64,000 bases of DNA from Streptomyces sp. NBC_00539. GTDB taxonomy: Bacteria > Actinomycetota > Actinomycetes > Streptomycetales > Streptomycetaceae. Both the position numbers and the translations under genes were made by a program. This document shows positions 24,978-33,906 of the stretch, piece by piece; position 1 is the stretch's first letter; every line of letters begins with the position of its first letter. The notes beneath the pieces were generated by a model. The model was not told the origin of the DNA and made no database searches. It saw nothing but the letters and a program-made list of their open reading frames with translations. The DNA lies in assembly GCF_036346105.1 (NCBI RefSeq), contig NZ_CP107811.1:3786501-3850500 (forward strand), in the 5' to 3' direction.

Positions 24978-26273
24978 GTGGCTGGATCGAAGTCGTGTGT
25001 TGTTCCGGAGTTCGCGGTGTCGGGTGGGGCCGGGGTGCCGAACCGGACGGTCGGCGCCGTGCCCGGTGGCGGACGCCCGCTGATCATCACCGAGGATCCC
25101 TTGCTGCTCGACGACCTGCTGCGCCTGTGCGCCGCGGCGGGCGCCGAGCCGCATGTGCACCACACGGTGCCCGAGCAAATCGGAGGGTTCGGTGATGCGG
25201 GTGCCAGTGGGGCCGGAAGGCTCCCCAGTGGCGTGAGTGCCAGGAGTGGCGGGGGCGGCGTGGGCGCAAGTGGCGTCAACAGCGCGCCCGATGGTGCCGA
25301 GGCCGTGGGCCGGTCCCGCGGCGGTACCGGCTGGGAATCCGCTCCCCTCGTCCTGGTCGGGGACGACGCCGCCCGACGGGTCCGTGGAGCGCCGCGCCGG
25401 GACGGCGTCTTCCTCGTCGGTCGCGATCTGGACGACCCCGGGGTGTGGCAGCGGGCGGTGGAGATCGGCGCCGAGGAGGTGCTGCGGCTGCCCGACGCCG
25501 AGAGCAGGCTCGTCGACCGCATCGCCGATGTGGTCGAAGGGGCCGGTCGGCCCGCCCTCGCCGTGGGGGTGATCGGCGGCAGCGGCGGGGCCGGGGCGTC
25601 CACCTTGGCCTGCGCCCTCGCCGTACGGGCCGCCAGGGCGGGGGAGCGGACCATCCTCATCGACGGTGACCCGCTCGGCGGGGGCATGGACGTGCTGCTC
25701 GGCGGCGAGGGCGCCGAAGGGCTGCGCTGGCCGGATTTCGCCGGCTCGCGCGGCCGGGTCGGTGCGGGGGCGCTGGAGGAATCACTGCCCGAGTTGCACG
25801 CGCTCAGGGTGCTGAGCTGGGATCGCGGGGACCGGGTCGTGGTGCCGCCCGCCGCGATGCGGTCGGTGGTTGCCGCTGCTCGCCGCCGGGGCGGGGTGGT
25901 GGTGGTCGACCTGCCCCGGCGGGTGGACGAAGCCGTCGCCGAGGTGCTGGCCCAGCTGGACCTGGTGCTGATGGTGGTGCCGGGCGAGCTGCGGGCCGTG
26001 GCCGCCGCGGGGCGGGTGGCCGCCGGGGTACGGATGGTGGCCCGGGATGTCCGCGTCGTCGTACGGGGGCGCTGCCCTGACGGGCTCGACGCCGAAGCGG
26101 TCGCGGACCTGCTGGGGGCGCCGTTGGCCGGGGTGGTGCCGGTGGAGGTGGGGCTTCCGGGGCGGGTGGCCGAGGGGGAACCGCCGGGGGCGCGGGGGCG
26201 TAGCGCGCTCGCCCGGTTCTGCGACGGCTTCTGGCAGCGGGCGCTCGGCTCCGCCCAGGGGGTGCCGGCATGA
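24978..26273 (+). CDS. ssd: Septum-site-determining protein Ssd (CpaE/TadZ-like)
   Basis: A 431-residue MinD/ParA-superfamily protein. The N-terminal ~200 residues form a receiver-like domain interrupted by a Gly/Ser-rich insertion (residues 75-105). The ATPase domain follows, with deviant Walker A GGSGGAGASTL at about 199-209; the second Lys of the classical motif is absent (Ala/Ser in place of Lys-Thr), so nucleotide binding may be altered. The mycobacterial homologue Ssd inhibits septation; CpaE/TadZ homologues place the Tad secretion machine at the cell pole. First gene of the Tad operon, overlapping tadA by 4 bases. The ribosome-binding site is AAGGGGGCGGAG. Confidence 0.85.
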   Translation: MAGSKSCVVPEFAVSGGAGVPNRTVGAVPGGGRPLIITEDPLLLDDLLRLCAAAGAEPHVHHTVPEQIGGFGDAGASGAGRLPSGVSARSGGGGVGASGVNSAPDGAEAVGRSRGGTGWESAPLVLVGDDAARRVRGAPRRDGVFLVGRDLDDPGVWQRAVEIGAEEVLRLPDAESRLVDRIADVVEGAGRPALAVGVIGGSGGAGASTLACALAVRAARAGERTILIDGDPLGGGMDVLLGGEGAEGLRWPDFAGSRGRVGAGALEESLPELHALRVLSWDRGDRVVVPPAAMRSVVAAARRRGGVVVVDLPRRVDEAVAEVLAQLDLVLMVVPGELRAVAAAGRVAAGVRMVARDVRVVVRGRCPDGLDAEAVADLLGAPLAGVVPVEVGLPGRVAEGEPPGARGRSALARFCDGFWQRALGSAQGVPA

Positions 26274-27418
26274 GCGCGGTACTGCTGGACGCGGTGCGGC
26301 AGCGGCTCGCCGAGAGCGGGGCGGAACCGACCCCGGCCAGGGTGGCCGCCGCCCTCCGGGCGCAGGGCCGGCTGCTCGGAGATGCGGAAGTGCTGGGCGC
26401 GGCAGCCGAGTTGCGGTCGGAGTTGGTCGGCGCGGGCCCGCTGGAGATGCTGCTCGCCGACCCGGAGGTCACCGATGTGCTGGTGGCGGCCCCGGACCGG
26501 GTGTGGGTGGACCGGGGTGGCGGGCTGGAGCTGACCGGGGTGACCTTCGCCGACGCCGAGGCGGTGCGCCGGCTCGCCCAACGGCTGGCGGCGGTCGCGG
26601 GACGACGCCTGGACGATGCCCGGCCCTGGGTGGACGCCCGGATGCCGGACGGCACCCGGCTGCATGCCGTGCTGCCACCGGTGGCGGTGGGGTCGGCGTG
26701 CCTGTCGCTGCGGGTGGTGCGGCCCAAGGCGTTCACCCTGGACGAGCTGGTGGCCGCGGGCACGCTGCCGCCGGGCGGGCAGACGCTGCTGGCGGCGATG
26801 GTCGAGGCGCGGCTGTCGTTCCTCGTCTCCGGTGGGACCGGGACGGGCAAGACCACCCTGCTCAGTGCCCTGCTAGGGCTGGTCGGCCCGGGTGAGCGGA
26901 TCGTGCTCGCCGAGGACTCGGCCGAGCTGCGCCCCGACCATCCGCATGTGGTGCGGCTGGAAACCCGGCCCGCCAACCAGGAGGGGGCGGGGCTGGTCAC
27001 CCTCGCCGACCTGGTCCGGCAGGCGCTGCGGATGCGTCCCGACCGGCTGGTGGTCGGCGAGGTCCGGGGCGCGGAGGTGGCGGACCTGCTGGCCGCGCTG
27101 AACACCGGGCACGAAGGCGGCTGCGGCACCGTGCACGCCAATGCCGCGGCGCACGTACCGGCCCGGTTGGAGGCCCTCGGGACGGCGGCCGGGCTCGACC
27201 GGGCGGCACTGCACAGCCAGTTGGCGGCCGCACTGGCTCTCGTGGTGCACCTGGTCCGGGACCGGTCGGGCCGTCGGCGGGTTGCCGAGGTGCATGTCCT
27301 GGAGCGGGATCCGGCCGGCCTGGTGGTCACGGTGCCCGCGCTGCGCTGGGGCGCGCGGGGCTTCGTACGGGAGTCCGGCTGGGACCGGCTCGGCCCGCTG
27401 TTGGGCGGTGCCGGGTGA
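26270..27418 (+). CDS. tadA: Tad pilus secretion ATPase TadA (CpaF)
   Basis: Hexameric secretion ATPase of the type II/IV superfamily, 382 residues, cytoplasmic. Walker A is SGGTGTGKTTLLSALLG at about residue 187; the Asp box is RIVLAEDSAEL; Walker B and His boxes are in RMRPDRLVVGEVRGAEV and TGHEGGCGTVHANAA. It powers pilin assembly through TadB/TadC. Overlaps both neighbours by 4 bases. Confidence 0.94.
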   Translation: MSAVLLDAVRQRLAESGAEPTPARVAAALRAQGRLLGDAEVLGAAAELRSELVGAGPLEMLLADPEVTDVLVAAPDRVWVDRGGGLELTGVTFADAEAVRRLAQRLAAVAGRRLDDARPWVDARMPDGTRLHAVLPPVAVGSACLSLRVVRPKAFTLDELVAAGTLPPGGQTLLAAMVEARLSFLVSGGTGTGKTTLLSALLGLVGPGERIVLAEDSAELRPDHPHVVRLETRPANQEGAGLVTLADLVRQALRMRPDRLVVGEVRGAEVADLLAALNTGHEGGCGTVHANAAAHVPARLEALGTAAGLDRAALHSQLAAALALVVHLVRDRSGRRRVAEVHVLERDPAGLVVTVPALRWGARGFVRESGWDRLGPLLGGAG

Positions 27419-28314
27419 GCGCCGGGGTGGGGGCGGTGGGCTCCGTGGGATCGGTTCCCGTGTTCGCCGGGGTGTTGTGTGCCGGGGCCGCGGCGTGGCT
27501 GCTGGCCGGGGGCGACCAGGTGTCGCGACGGGCCCGGCTTGTGCTGGGCGGGGGCGCGCCGGTGGTGCCGGGCGGTCCCGTGAGCTGGGCGCGGCTGGTG
27601 ATCGCGGTACGGATTCGGGCCGCGCGGTGGCGGGAGTGGGCCGGTCTCAGGGCGGGCCTGCTGGTCGCGCTGATCGGGGGATCGGTGATCCCCCTGGCGC
27701 TCGGGGCGGTCTCCGTGCCGCTGGTGCGGAGGTGGCTGCGGGTCCGGGAGCGGGAACGGGCCCGGGCCGGGCGGGCAGCCGAGGTGGTGGCGCTGTGCGG
27801 GGCGGCCGTGGGGGAGCTGAGGGCGGGCGCGCAGCCCGGCCAGGCGCTGACGGCGGCGATCCGGCGGACGGCCGCCGGGCAGGGCCGGCCCGGTCCGGCG
27901 GAGTCCGGGGTGCTGGCAGCCGCGGCGTTCGGCGGCGATGTGGCGGCGGCGCTGCGGGAGGGGGCGCGGGAGCCGGGGTCCGAGGGCCTGGCCGGGATGG
28001 CGGCCTGCTGGCGGGTTTCCGTGGACGGTGGCGCGGGGTTGGCCGCCGGACTGGAGCGGCTGGAAGGGGCGTTGCGGGCGGAGCGGGACCGGCACGAGTC
28101 GTTGCGGGCCCAGTTGGCGGGCGCCAGATCGACCGCGGTGGTGCTCGCGTTGCTGCCCCTGGTGGGGCTGCTGATGGGGACGGCGCTCGGCGCGGATCCG
28201 CTGCGGGTGCTCCTGCACACCCCGATGGGGTGGGGCTGCCTCCTGGCCGGCGGGGTGTTGGAGGCGCTGGGACTGCTGTGGTGCCGGCGGATCGTACGGA
28301 TGGGGGAGCGGTGA
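27415..28314 (+). CDS. tadB: Tad inner-membrane protein TadB
   Basis: A 299-residue type II secretion F-domain protein. Membrane segments lie near residues 20-40 and 78-105 and at the C-terminus (two segments over about 240-290). The central cytoplasmic helical F domain carries AGAQPGQALTAAIRR and WRVSVDGGAGLAAGLERLE. Works with TadC as the platform for the TadA motor. Starts with GTG inside the tadA stop. Confidence 0.88.
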   Translation: MSAGVGAVGSVGSVPVFAGVLCAGAAAWLLAGGDQVSRRARLVLGGGAPVVPGGPVSWARLVIAVRIRAARWREWAGLRAGLLVALIGGSVIPLALGAVSVPLVRRWLRVRERERARAGRAAEVVALCGAAVGELRAGAQPGQALTAAIRRTAAGQGRPGPAESGVLAAAAFGGDVAAALREGAREPGSEGLAGMAACWRVSVDGGAGLAAGLERLEGALRAERDRHESLRAQLAGARSTAVVLALLPLVGLLMGTALGADPLRVLLHTPMGWGCLLAGGVLEALGLLWCRRIVRMGER

Positions 28315-29090
28315 TGGGCGGCTCGGTGGTTCACCGGCTGGGTGTGGCGGTCTGCCTCGCGGGGGCCGTGCTGTGCCTGGCCTCGGTGGTGGCGGCGCGG
28401 GTGCGGGAGCGGGCGGCCCGCCGGAGGATCGCGGCTCTGTCGACGGTGCGGGCCGCCCGGCCGAGGCCGGCGCGGGGCGTACGGATACGCGCGCTTGCGG
28501 TGGCGTGGGCCGGGCCGGCCGGAGCGGTGGTGGCGTGCTGGGTGCTCCTCGGCGGGGTGACGGGGCTGCTGCTGGGCTGCGGGGCCGCGTTCGGTGTGCG
28601 GCGGATGCTCCGGCGTCGCCGCCCGGAGGCCGGGGTGGATCCGGCTGAGGCGGAACGGCAGTTGCCGTTCGCGGCCGACCTCCTGGCCGCGTGTCTGGCG
28701 GCGGGGGCCGGTCCGGTGGAAGCGGCCGAGGTGGTGGGTGAATCGCTGGGCGGCCCGGTCGGTGAGCGGCTGGCGTTGGCCGGGGCGGAGCTGCGGCTCG
28801 GCGGCGAACCCGGGGCGGCGTGGGGCAGGTTGGCCGAGATACCGGGTGCCCGCGCTCTGGCGGAGTGCCTGGAGCGGGCCGCCCGTACGGGGGCGCCGGC
28901 CGCGGAGCCGGTCTCCCGCCTGGCGGCGGCCCTGCGGGCGGACCGGGTCCGGCACGCCACTGCCAGGGCGCAGCGGGCGGCGGTACTCATCACCGCACCG
29001 GTGGGCCTGTGTTTCCTCCCCGCATTTCTTGCAATGGGAGTGGCGCCTGTGGTGATCGGTATGGCTTCCGGTCTTCTTTCGGGCCGTTGA
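28314..29090 (+). CDS. tadC: Tad inner-membrane protein TadC
   Basis: A 258-residue F-domain membrane protein, paralogue of TadB. LPFAADLLAACLAAGAGPVE and ALAECLERAARTGAPAAEPV are the F-domain helices, and the C-terminus has paired membrane helices. ATG 28314 shares one base with the tadB stop (TGATG); GTG 28311 is an alternative. A good ribosome-binding site, GGGGGAG, lies just upstream. Confidence 0.87.
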   Translation: MGGSVVHRLGVAVCLAGAVLCLASVVAARVRERAARRRIAALSTVRAARPRPARGVRIRALAVAWAGPAGAVVACWVLLGGVTGLLLGCGAAFGVRRMLRRRRPEAGVDPAEAERQLPFAADLLAACLAAGAGPVEAAEVVGESLGGPVGERLALAGAELRLGGEPGAAWGRLAEIPGARALAECLERAARTGAPAAEPVSRLAAALRADRVRHATARAQRAAVLITAPVGLCFLPAFLAMGVAPVVIGMASGLLSGR

Positions 29091-29138
29091 GATCACCAGC
29101 TGAAAACAGATCAAGAACATAATCAACAGGAGGCAGTC

Positions 29139-29336
29139 ATGAAGATCATCTGGATTCGTGCCCGGGCGGCGCTGAGCGGTCGCGGACGCGATGCCGGGAT
29201 GTCGACTTCCGAATACGCCATGGGCACCATCGCGGCGTGTGCGTTCGCCGCCGTTCTGTACAAGGTGGTGACGAGTGACGTGGTCTCGACGGCGCTGCAG
29301 TCGACCATCGGGAAGGCTCTCGATGTGCCGTTCTGA
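29139..29336 (+). CDS. Flp-type pilin-like protein (DUF4244)
   Basis: A 65-residue precursor. A basic leader ending in GRDAG precedes MSTSEYAMGTIAACAFAAVL, a class III (type IV pilin-like) cleavage context with Glu at +5 of the mature part. It matches DUF4244, the actinobacterial Flp-like pilin. The likely product is a short secreted fibre subunit made by the Tad machine. AGGAGG lies 6 bases before the ATG, the strongest ribosome-binding site in the operon, consistent with a highly expressed subunit. Confidence 0.87.
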   Translation: MKIIWIRARAALSGRGRDAGMSTSEYAMGTIAACAFAAVLYKVVTSDVVSTALQSTIGKALDVPF

Positions 29337-29700
29337 GAACGGCCGGCGGGGAATCGGCGACCGCGGGTACGTGACGGCGGAGGCCGCGCTGGTGATCCCG
29401 GCGCTGGTGCTGTTCGCGGCGCTGCTGGTGTGGGCGCTGATGGCGGCGGCCGCGCAGATCCGGTGCGTGGACGCGGCGCGGGCCGGGGCGAGGGCCGCGG
29501 GCCGGTCGGAGCCGGCGGAGGTGGCGGTGGCGGCGGCCAAGGCGGCCGCCCCGCCGGGGGCGGAGGTGGGGCTGGAGCGGTCGGGCGACCTGTGGCGGGT
29601 CCGGGTGTCGGCGCCCGCTCCGGGGCCGGCCGGGCTGCCGGTCCGGCTGGGTGCGCAGGCCGTGGCCCTGGCGGAGGACAGTGTGGGGCCGCCGCCATGA
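29323..29700 (+). CDS. TadE-like pseudopilin
   Basis: A 125-residue protein. RGYVTAEAALVIPALVLFAALLVWAL is a TadE-type pseudopilin N-terminus (Glu at the conserved position of the hydrophobic helix), followed by RCVDAARAGARAA. The start at ATG 29323 lies inside the pilin gene (14-base overlap). TadE proteins are minor pilins needed for assembly. Confidence 0.8.
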   Translation: MCRSENGRRGIGDRGYVTAEAALVIPALVLFAALLVWALMAAAAQIRCVDAARAGARAAGRSEPAEVAVAAAKAAAPPGAEVGLERSGDLWRVRVSAPAPGPAGLPVRLGAQAVALAEDSVGPPP

Positions 29701-30044
29701 GCCGGGACCGGGGCTCCGCCACGGTGTGGGCCGCGGTGGTGACGACCGTGCTGGGGGCGGTGTTCGGGGGTGTGCTCCTGCTGGGCCAGGTGGTGGTGGC
29801 CCGCCACCGTGCGGCGGCCGCTGCGGATCTCGCGTCCCTGGCGGCGGCGACGGCTTGGGCGCACGGTCCCGAGGCCGCGTGCGGCAGGGCCGTCAGGGTG
29901 GCCCGGGCGCAGGGAGCGGCGCTGACGGAGTGCCGCCTGCTGGGCGAGGTGGCCGACGTGACGGCCCGCGTCCCCACGGGCCCCTTCACCCCGTCGTCCA
30001 CCGCCCGCGCCGGCCCCCCTGTGCCCCCGCCGGAGGCCGCCTGA
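29697..30044 (+). CDS. TadE-like secretion neighbourhood protein (Rv3654c family)
   Basis: A 115-residue protein: short basic head with SRDRGSATVW, one membrane helix (AAVVTTVLGAVFGGVLLLGQ), then AAAADLASLAAATAWAHG with two Cys (C62, C80) that may pair outside. This is the actinobacterial helicase/secretion-neighbourhood TadE-like family (mycobacterial Rv3654c), always next to a DECH helicase as here. Overlaps tadE by 4 bases. The tail is Pro-rich. Confidence 0.8.
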   Translation: MSRDRGSATVWAAVVTTVLGAVFGGVLLLGQVVVARHRAAAAADLASLAAATAWAHGPEAACGRAVRVARAQGAALTECRLLGEVADVTARVPTGPFTPSSTARAGPPVPPPEAA

Positions 30045-30211
30045 CGGCTGCTGCCTACCCGACCCCCCCCTGTGTCCCTGGAAGCCGCCTGACGCTGTTG
30101 CCTGCCCTGCTGCCCGTCCCTCCGCCGGAGGCCGTCTGGCCCCGCCGCGGGACGGCTGCTGCCTACCCTGCTGCCCGTCCCCCCGCCGGAGGCCGCCTGG
30201 CCCCGCCGCGG
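30011..30211 (+). repeat. Degenerate repeats from the end of the last tad gene
   Basis: Two good copies of a 51-base unit (30100-30150 and 30161-30211) with about 90% identity, and weaker copies from 30011. Each contains CCGCCGGAGGCCG, the sequence that encodes the PPEAA end of the TadE-like protein. Confidence 0.6.
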
Positions 30212-30414
30212 AGGCGGCCGACCCGTGGTCCCCTGTCGCTGGCCCGACCGGCGGCGTCCGGGCCCAGGTCCGCGGCCGGACCCCGGCCGTGATCCGCGTG
30301 GTTACCCGGGTGGTGGCCGCCGGGGGCCAGGGGTGTGGCGGCCGGCTCGTGTCGGGCGGCATCCGGTCGGCAGGGGACGGGCGGCCCGGTCCCGCCGCCT
30401 GCGGTACGGCGGGG
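30045..30414. other. Convergent tad/helicase intergenic region
   Basis: About 370 bases between convergent genes, mostly occupied by degenerate repeats of the preceding gene end (to 30211) and very C-rich sequence. No gene seen. Confidence 0.5.
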
Positions 30415-32871
30415 TCAGGGGGTGGGTGGTGCTTGGGCGAGGAGGCGGGTGAGGAGGCGGATCGCGCCGCGTTTGTGGAGGGGGTCGTTGCCGTTGCCGC
30501 ACTTGGGGGACTGGATGCAGGAGGGGCAGCCGGCCGCGCATTCGCAGGCGGCGATGGCGTCGCGGGTCGCCGTCAGCCAGGCACGGGCCGTGTGGAAGGC
30601 CCGTTCCGCGAAGCCGGCGCCGCCGGGGTGGCCGTCGTAGACGAACACCGTCGGCAGCAGGGTGTCCGGGTGCAGCGGGACGGAGACTCCGCCGATGTCC
30701 CAGCGGTCGCAGGTGGCGAACAGCGGGAGCAGCCCGATGGAGGCGTGCTCGGCGGCGTGCAGGGCGCCGCCGAGGATCTCCGGGATGATCCGGGCCTCGT
30801 CCAGCTGGTCCTCGGTCACCGTCCACCACACGGCCCGGGTGCGCAGCGTGCGCGGCGGCAGGTCCAGCTTGGCCTCCCCGAGCACCTCACCGGAGAGCAG
30901 CCTGCGCCGCAGGTAGGAGACGACCTGGTTGGTCACCTCGACCGAGCCGAAACAGAGCCGTGCGGGCCCCCACGGGATCTCGTGCTCGGTCTCCAGCACA
31001 GAGATGGAGGTGGTGTCCCGGGCGGTCGTGGAGAACGGCGGGTTGGCCTCCTCCACCAGGGCCACGGAATCCTCCAGGTCCAGGTGCTTCACCAGGTAGG
31101 TGCGGCCCTGGTGGAGGTGGACGGCCCCGTCGTGGACGGCGGTGTGCGAGGCCGACTCGTCGACCGTACCGAGCAGCCGGCCCGTCGCGGCCTCCACGAT
31201 CTGCACGGGGCGCCCGCCGCCGCCCCTGATGTCGGTCAGGTCCGCGGCGCGCTCCCGCCGGGTCCAGTGCCAGGCCGTGGCCCGGCGCCGGAGCAGTTTC
31301 GCCGCCTCCAGCTGGGGGAGCAGCTCCCCGGCCGTCGGACCGAACATGGTCAGGTCGGCCTCCGTCAGCGGGAGCTCCGCGGCGGCCGCGCACAGGTGGG
31401 GGGCCAGGACGTACGGGTTGTCGGGGTCCAGGACGGTGGCCTCCACCGGCCGCCGGAACAGTGCCTCGGGGTGGTGGACCAGGTAGGTGTCCAGCGGGTC
31501 GTCCCGGGCGACCAGGACGGCCAGCGCCCCCTGCCCCGAGCGTCCGGCCCGCCCCGCCTGCTGCCACAGGGACGCCCGGGTGCCCGGGTAGCCGGTGATC
31601 AGAACGGCGTCCAGGCCGGACACGTCCACGCCCAGTTCCAGCGCGGTGGTCGCGGCGAGCCCCAGCAGCTCCCCGGAGTGCAGCGCCCGCTCCAGGGCGC
31701 GCCGCTCCTCGGGCAGGTAACCGCCCCGGTACGCGGCGACGCGCCCGGGCAGCGAACGGTCCACCGCCGCCAGCCTTTCCTGGGCGATCACCGAGATCAG
31801 CTCGGCGCCGCGCCGGGAGCGGACGAAGGCGACCGTACGGACCCCCTGGACCACCAGGTCGGTCAGCAGGTCGGCGGTCTCGGCGGTCGCGGTGCGGCGG
31901 ACGGGGGCGCCCTTCTCCCCCTTGAGGTCGGTCAGCGGGGGTTCCCAGAGGGCGAAGACCACCTCGCCGCGCGGCGAGGCGTCGTCGGCGACCTCGGTGA
32001 CCGCCAGACCGGTCAGCCTGGACGCCGCGGCCGCCGGGTCGCTGGCGGTGGCGGAAGCCAGCAGGAAGACGGGCTCGGAGCCGTAGCGGGCGCACAGCCG
32101 CCGCAGCCGCCGCAGCACCTGCGCCACGTGTGACCCGAACACGCCCCGGTAGGTGTGGCACTCGTCGATCACGACGTAGCGCAGCGCCTTGAGGAACGAG
32201 GACCAGCGCGGGTGGCCGGGGAGGATGCCCCGGTGGAGCATGTCGGGGTTGGTCAGCACGTAGTTCGCGTACTGGCGGACCCATTCGCGTTCCTCGACCG
32301 GCGTGTCCCCGTCGTAGACGGCGGGCCGGATCGCGTTGCCCAGCGGCGCGGCGAGCTCCCGGACGGCCCGCCGCTGGTCGGCCGCCAGGGCCTTGGTCGG
32401 AGAGAGGTAGAGGGCGGTCGCCCCGCGCCCGTTGGGTGCCTGCGCGCCGTCCGCGAGGGCGGACAGGACGGGCGCCAGGTAGGCCAGCGACTTGCCGGAG
32501 GCGGTGCCGGTGGCGACGACGACGGAGGTGCCGTCCAGGGCGTGCTCGGCGGCTTCGGCCTGGTGGGCCCACGGATGGTCGATCCCCGCCGCGGCGATGG
32601 CCGCTACGACATCTGATCGAATACGGTCCGGCCAGACCGCATGACGACCCGCCCGAGGGGGCAAGTGCTCCGTATGGGTGATGCGCGCAGCCCGGGATGG
32701 CCCCGCTGCCAGCCGGTCCAGGACCGTGCCGGGGGTGGGTCGTGTGTCCGCGTGTGCCGTGGGCCGACCGGGACCGTGAGTGTTGGCCATTGGAACCGAG
32801 TGTGTCACTGGCGTGCGGGACAATGGTCCCAAGGCGTCGTGCGCGCCTGCCGGTAAGTGATTGAATGCCAT
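30415..32871 (-). CDS. DECH-box DNA/RNA helicase with DUF1998-type zinc domain
   Basis: Superfamily 2 helicase of 818 residues (actinobacterial helicase/secretion-neighbourhood DEXH type). Walker A is VVATGTASGKSLAYL, motif II VVIDECHTYRG, motif VI QQAGRAGRSGQGALAV. A C-terminal cysteine cluster (CECAAGCPSCIQSPKCG) belongs to the DUF1998/MrfA-like domain; bacterial MrfA acts in mitomycin-damage repair. ATG 32871 is chosen for the conserved MAFNHLP start with AGGAGGG upstream. It contains the rare TTA codon at position 6 (32854-32856), making it a candidate bldA target. ATG 32790 would avoid it. Divergent from bldG. Confidence 0.9.
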   Translation of the reverse strand: MAFNHLPAGAHDALGPLSRTPVTHSVPMANTHGPGRPTAHADTRPTPGTVLDRLAAGPSRAARITHTEHLPPRAGRHAVWPDRIRSDVVAAIAAAGIDHPWAHQAEAAEHALDGTSVVVATGTASGKSLAYLAPVLSALADGAQAPNGRGATALYLSPTKALAADQRRAVRELAAPLGNAIRPAVYDGDTPVEEREWVRQYANYVLTNPDMLHRGILPGHPRWSSFLKALRYVVIDECHTYRGVFGSHVAQVLRRLRRLCARYGSEPVFLLASATASDPAAAASRLTGLAVTEVADDASPRGEVVFALWEPPLTDLKGEKGAPVRRTATAETADLLTDLVVQGVRTVAFVRSRRGAELISVIAQERLAAVDRSLPGRVAAYRGGYLPEERRALERALHSGELLGLAATTALELGVDVSGLDAVLITGYPGTRASLWQQAGRAGRSGQGALAVLVARDDPLDTYLVHHPEALFRRPVEATVLDPDNPYVLAPHLCAAAAELPLTEADLTMFGPTAGELLPQLEAAKLLRRRATAWHWTRRERAADLTDIRGGGGRPVQIVEAATGRLLGTVDESASHTAVHDGAVHLHQGRTYLVKHLDLEDSVALVEEANPPFSTTARDTTSISVLETEHEIPWGPARLCFGSVEVTNQVVSYLRRRLLSGEVLGEAKLDLPPRTLRTRAVWWTVTEDQLDEARIIPEILGGALHAAEHASIGLLPLFATCDRWDIGGVSVPLHPDTLLPTVFVYDGHPGGAGFAERAFHTARAWLTATRDAIAACECAAGCPSCIQSPKCGNGNDPLHKRGAIRLLTRLLAQAPPTP

Positions 32872-32885
32872 CGCGGCAGCCAATC

Positions 32886-32910
32886 CCTCCTCTACCTTCG
32901 GGTAGGGAGG
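32886..32910 (+). promoter_or_regulatory. UUCG-capped hairpin in the bldG leader
   Basis: CTACC-TTCG-GGTAG flanked by further pairing (CCTCCT / GGGAGG with a bulge), about 43 bases before the bldG start. The stable tetraloop in the probable 5' UTR could affect mRNA stability or translation. Confidence 0.4.
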
Positions 32911-32952
32911 CCCCTGGGGGGCGCCGCTCGATAGCAAGGTGCTGGAGGATCC

Positions 32953-33294
32953 GTGGACCTGTCCCTGTCGACTCGCACTGTCGGCGACCGCACGGTCGTA
33001 GAGGTCGGTGGCGAGATTGATGTGTATACCGCGCCCAAGCTGCGCGAGCAGTTGGTGGAGTTGGTGAACGACGGCAGCTACCACTTGGTTGTCGACATGG
33101 AGCGAGTGGACTTCCTCGACTCCACCGGCCTCGGTGTGCTCGTGGGAGGCCTCAAGCGCGTTCGCGCGCATGAGGGCTCGCTGCGTCTGGTCTGCAACCA
33201 GGAGCGCATCCTCAAGATCTTCCGTATCACCGGTCTGACGAAGGTGTTCCCGATCCACACCACTGTGGACGACGCCGTCAACGCCACCGACTGA
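32953..33294 (+). CDS. bldG: Anti-sigma factor antagonist BldG
   Basis: STAS-domain protein of 113 residues. The phosphorylation site is S57 in [12 protein letters not shown]. BldG in Streptomyces is essential for aerial hyphae and antibiotic production, and cycles between phosphorylated and free forms to sequester anti-sigma factors. GTG 32953 has GGAGG at good spacing. The gene for an anti-sigma factor partner follows at 33466, as in other Streptomyces. Confidence 0.97.
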   Translation: MDLSLSTRTVGDRTVVEVGGEIDVYTAPKLREQLVELVNDGSYHLVVDMERVDFLDSTGLGVLVGGLKRVRAHEGSLRLVCNQERILKIFRITGLTKVFPIHTTVDDAVNATD

Positions 33295-33465
33295 CGCTCC
33301 TTGGCGGCGACCAGCCGTCAGGGAGCCGACGACGGGCGGGGGTACCGGGCCATGGGCGGTCCGGGCCCCTGTAAGGCACGCCCGGGCACCCGCTCGGGGC
33401 CTGAGCCCGCGCCCGTAGTTCGTGGCGCCCGCAGTCGAGGCGCCCGTAGTCCGAGGGGGACGCGC

Positions 33466-33906
33466 ATGGCCACCGTTGAACTCCGCTTCAGCGCCCAGCC
33501 CGAACACGTCCGGACGGCCCGTTTGGTCGCCGCAGCCGTGGCGCGCAGGGCCGGCGTGGAGGAAGCAGTCCTCGACGAGGTCCGCCTCGCCGTGGGCGAG
33601 GCCTGCTCGCGTGCCGTCGGGCTGCACCGCAGCAACGGGCTCACCGCGCCCGTCCGGGTCGTGCTGACCGAGGAGGAGAAGCAGTTCTCCATCGAGGTCG
33701 GCGACGAGGTCCCCGGGCCGGCCGGCGGTCCGGTGGAGGCCGTGCCGGGGATCGAAGCCGTCCTGGACCCCGACATCGAGGGCGAGGACGAGATGGGCCT
33801 GGCCGTCATCAGCGGGCTCGTCGACGACGTCGAGGTGACCAGCGGCGAAGCGGGCGGGACCATCCGGATGACCTGGCCCGTCGCGCGGGTCGAGGCCCTG
33901 CCGTAG
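33466..33906 (+). CDS. Anti-sigma factor, RsbW-like ATP-binding protein
   Basis: A 146-residue HATPase_c protein of the RsbW/SpoIIAB type. LDEVRLAVGEACSRAVGLH is the N-box region (its Asn position here differs: AVGEACSRAV in place of the usual EAxTNAxxH, so kinase activity may be reduced). EMGLAVISGLVDDV is the G1/G2-like part. It is the expected BldG partner. GAGGGGG precedes the ATG. The linker between the two genes is 171 bases. Confidence 0.85.
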   Translation: MATVELRFSAQPEHVRTARLVAAAVARRAGVEEAVLDEVRLAVGEACSRAVGLHRSNGLTAPVRVVLTEEEKQFSIEVGDEVPGPAGGPVEAVPGIEAVLDPDIEGEDEMGLAVISGLVDDVEVTSGEAGGTIRMTWPVARVEALP

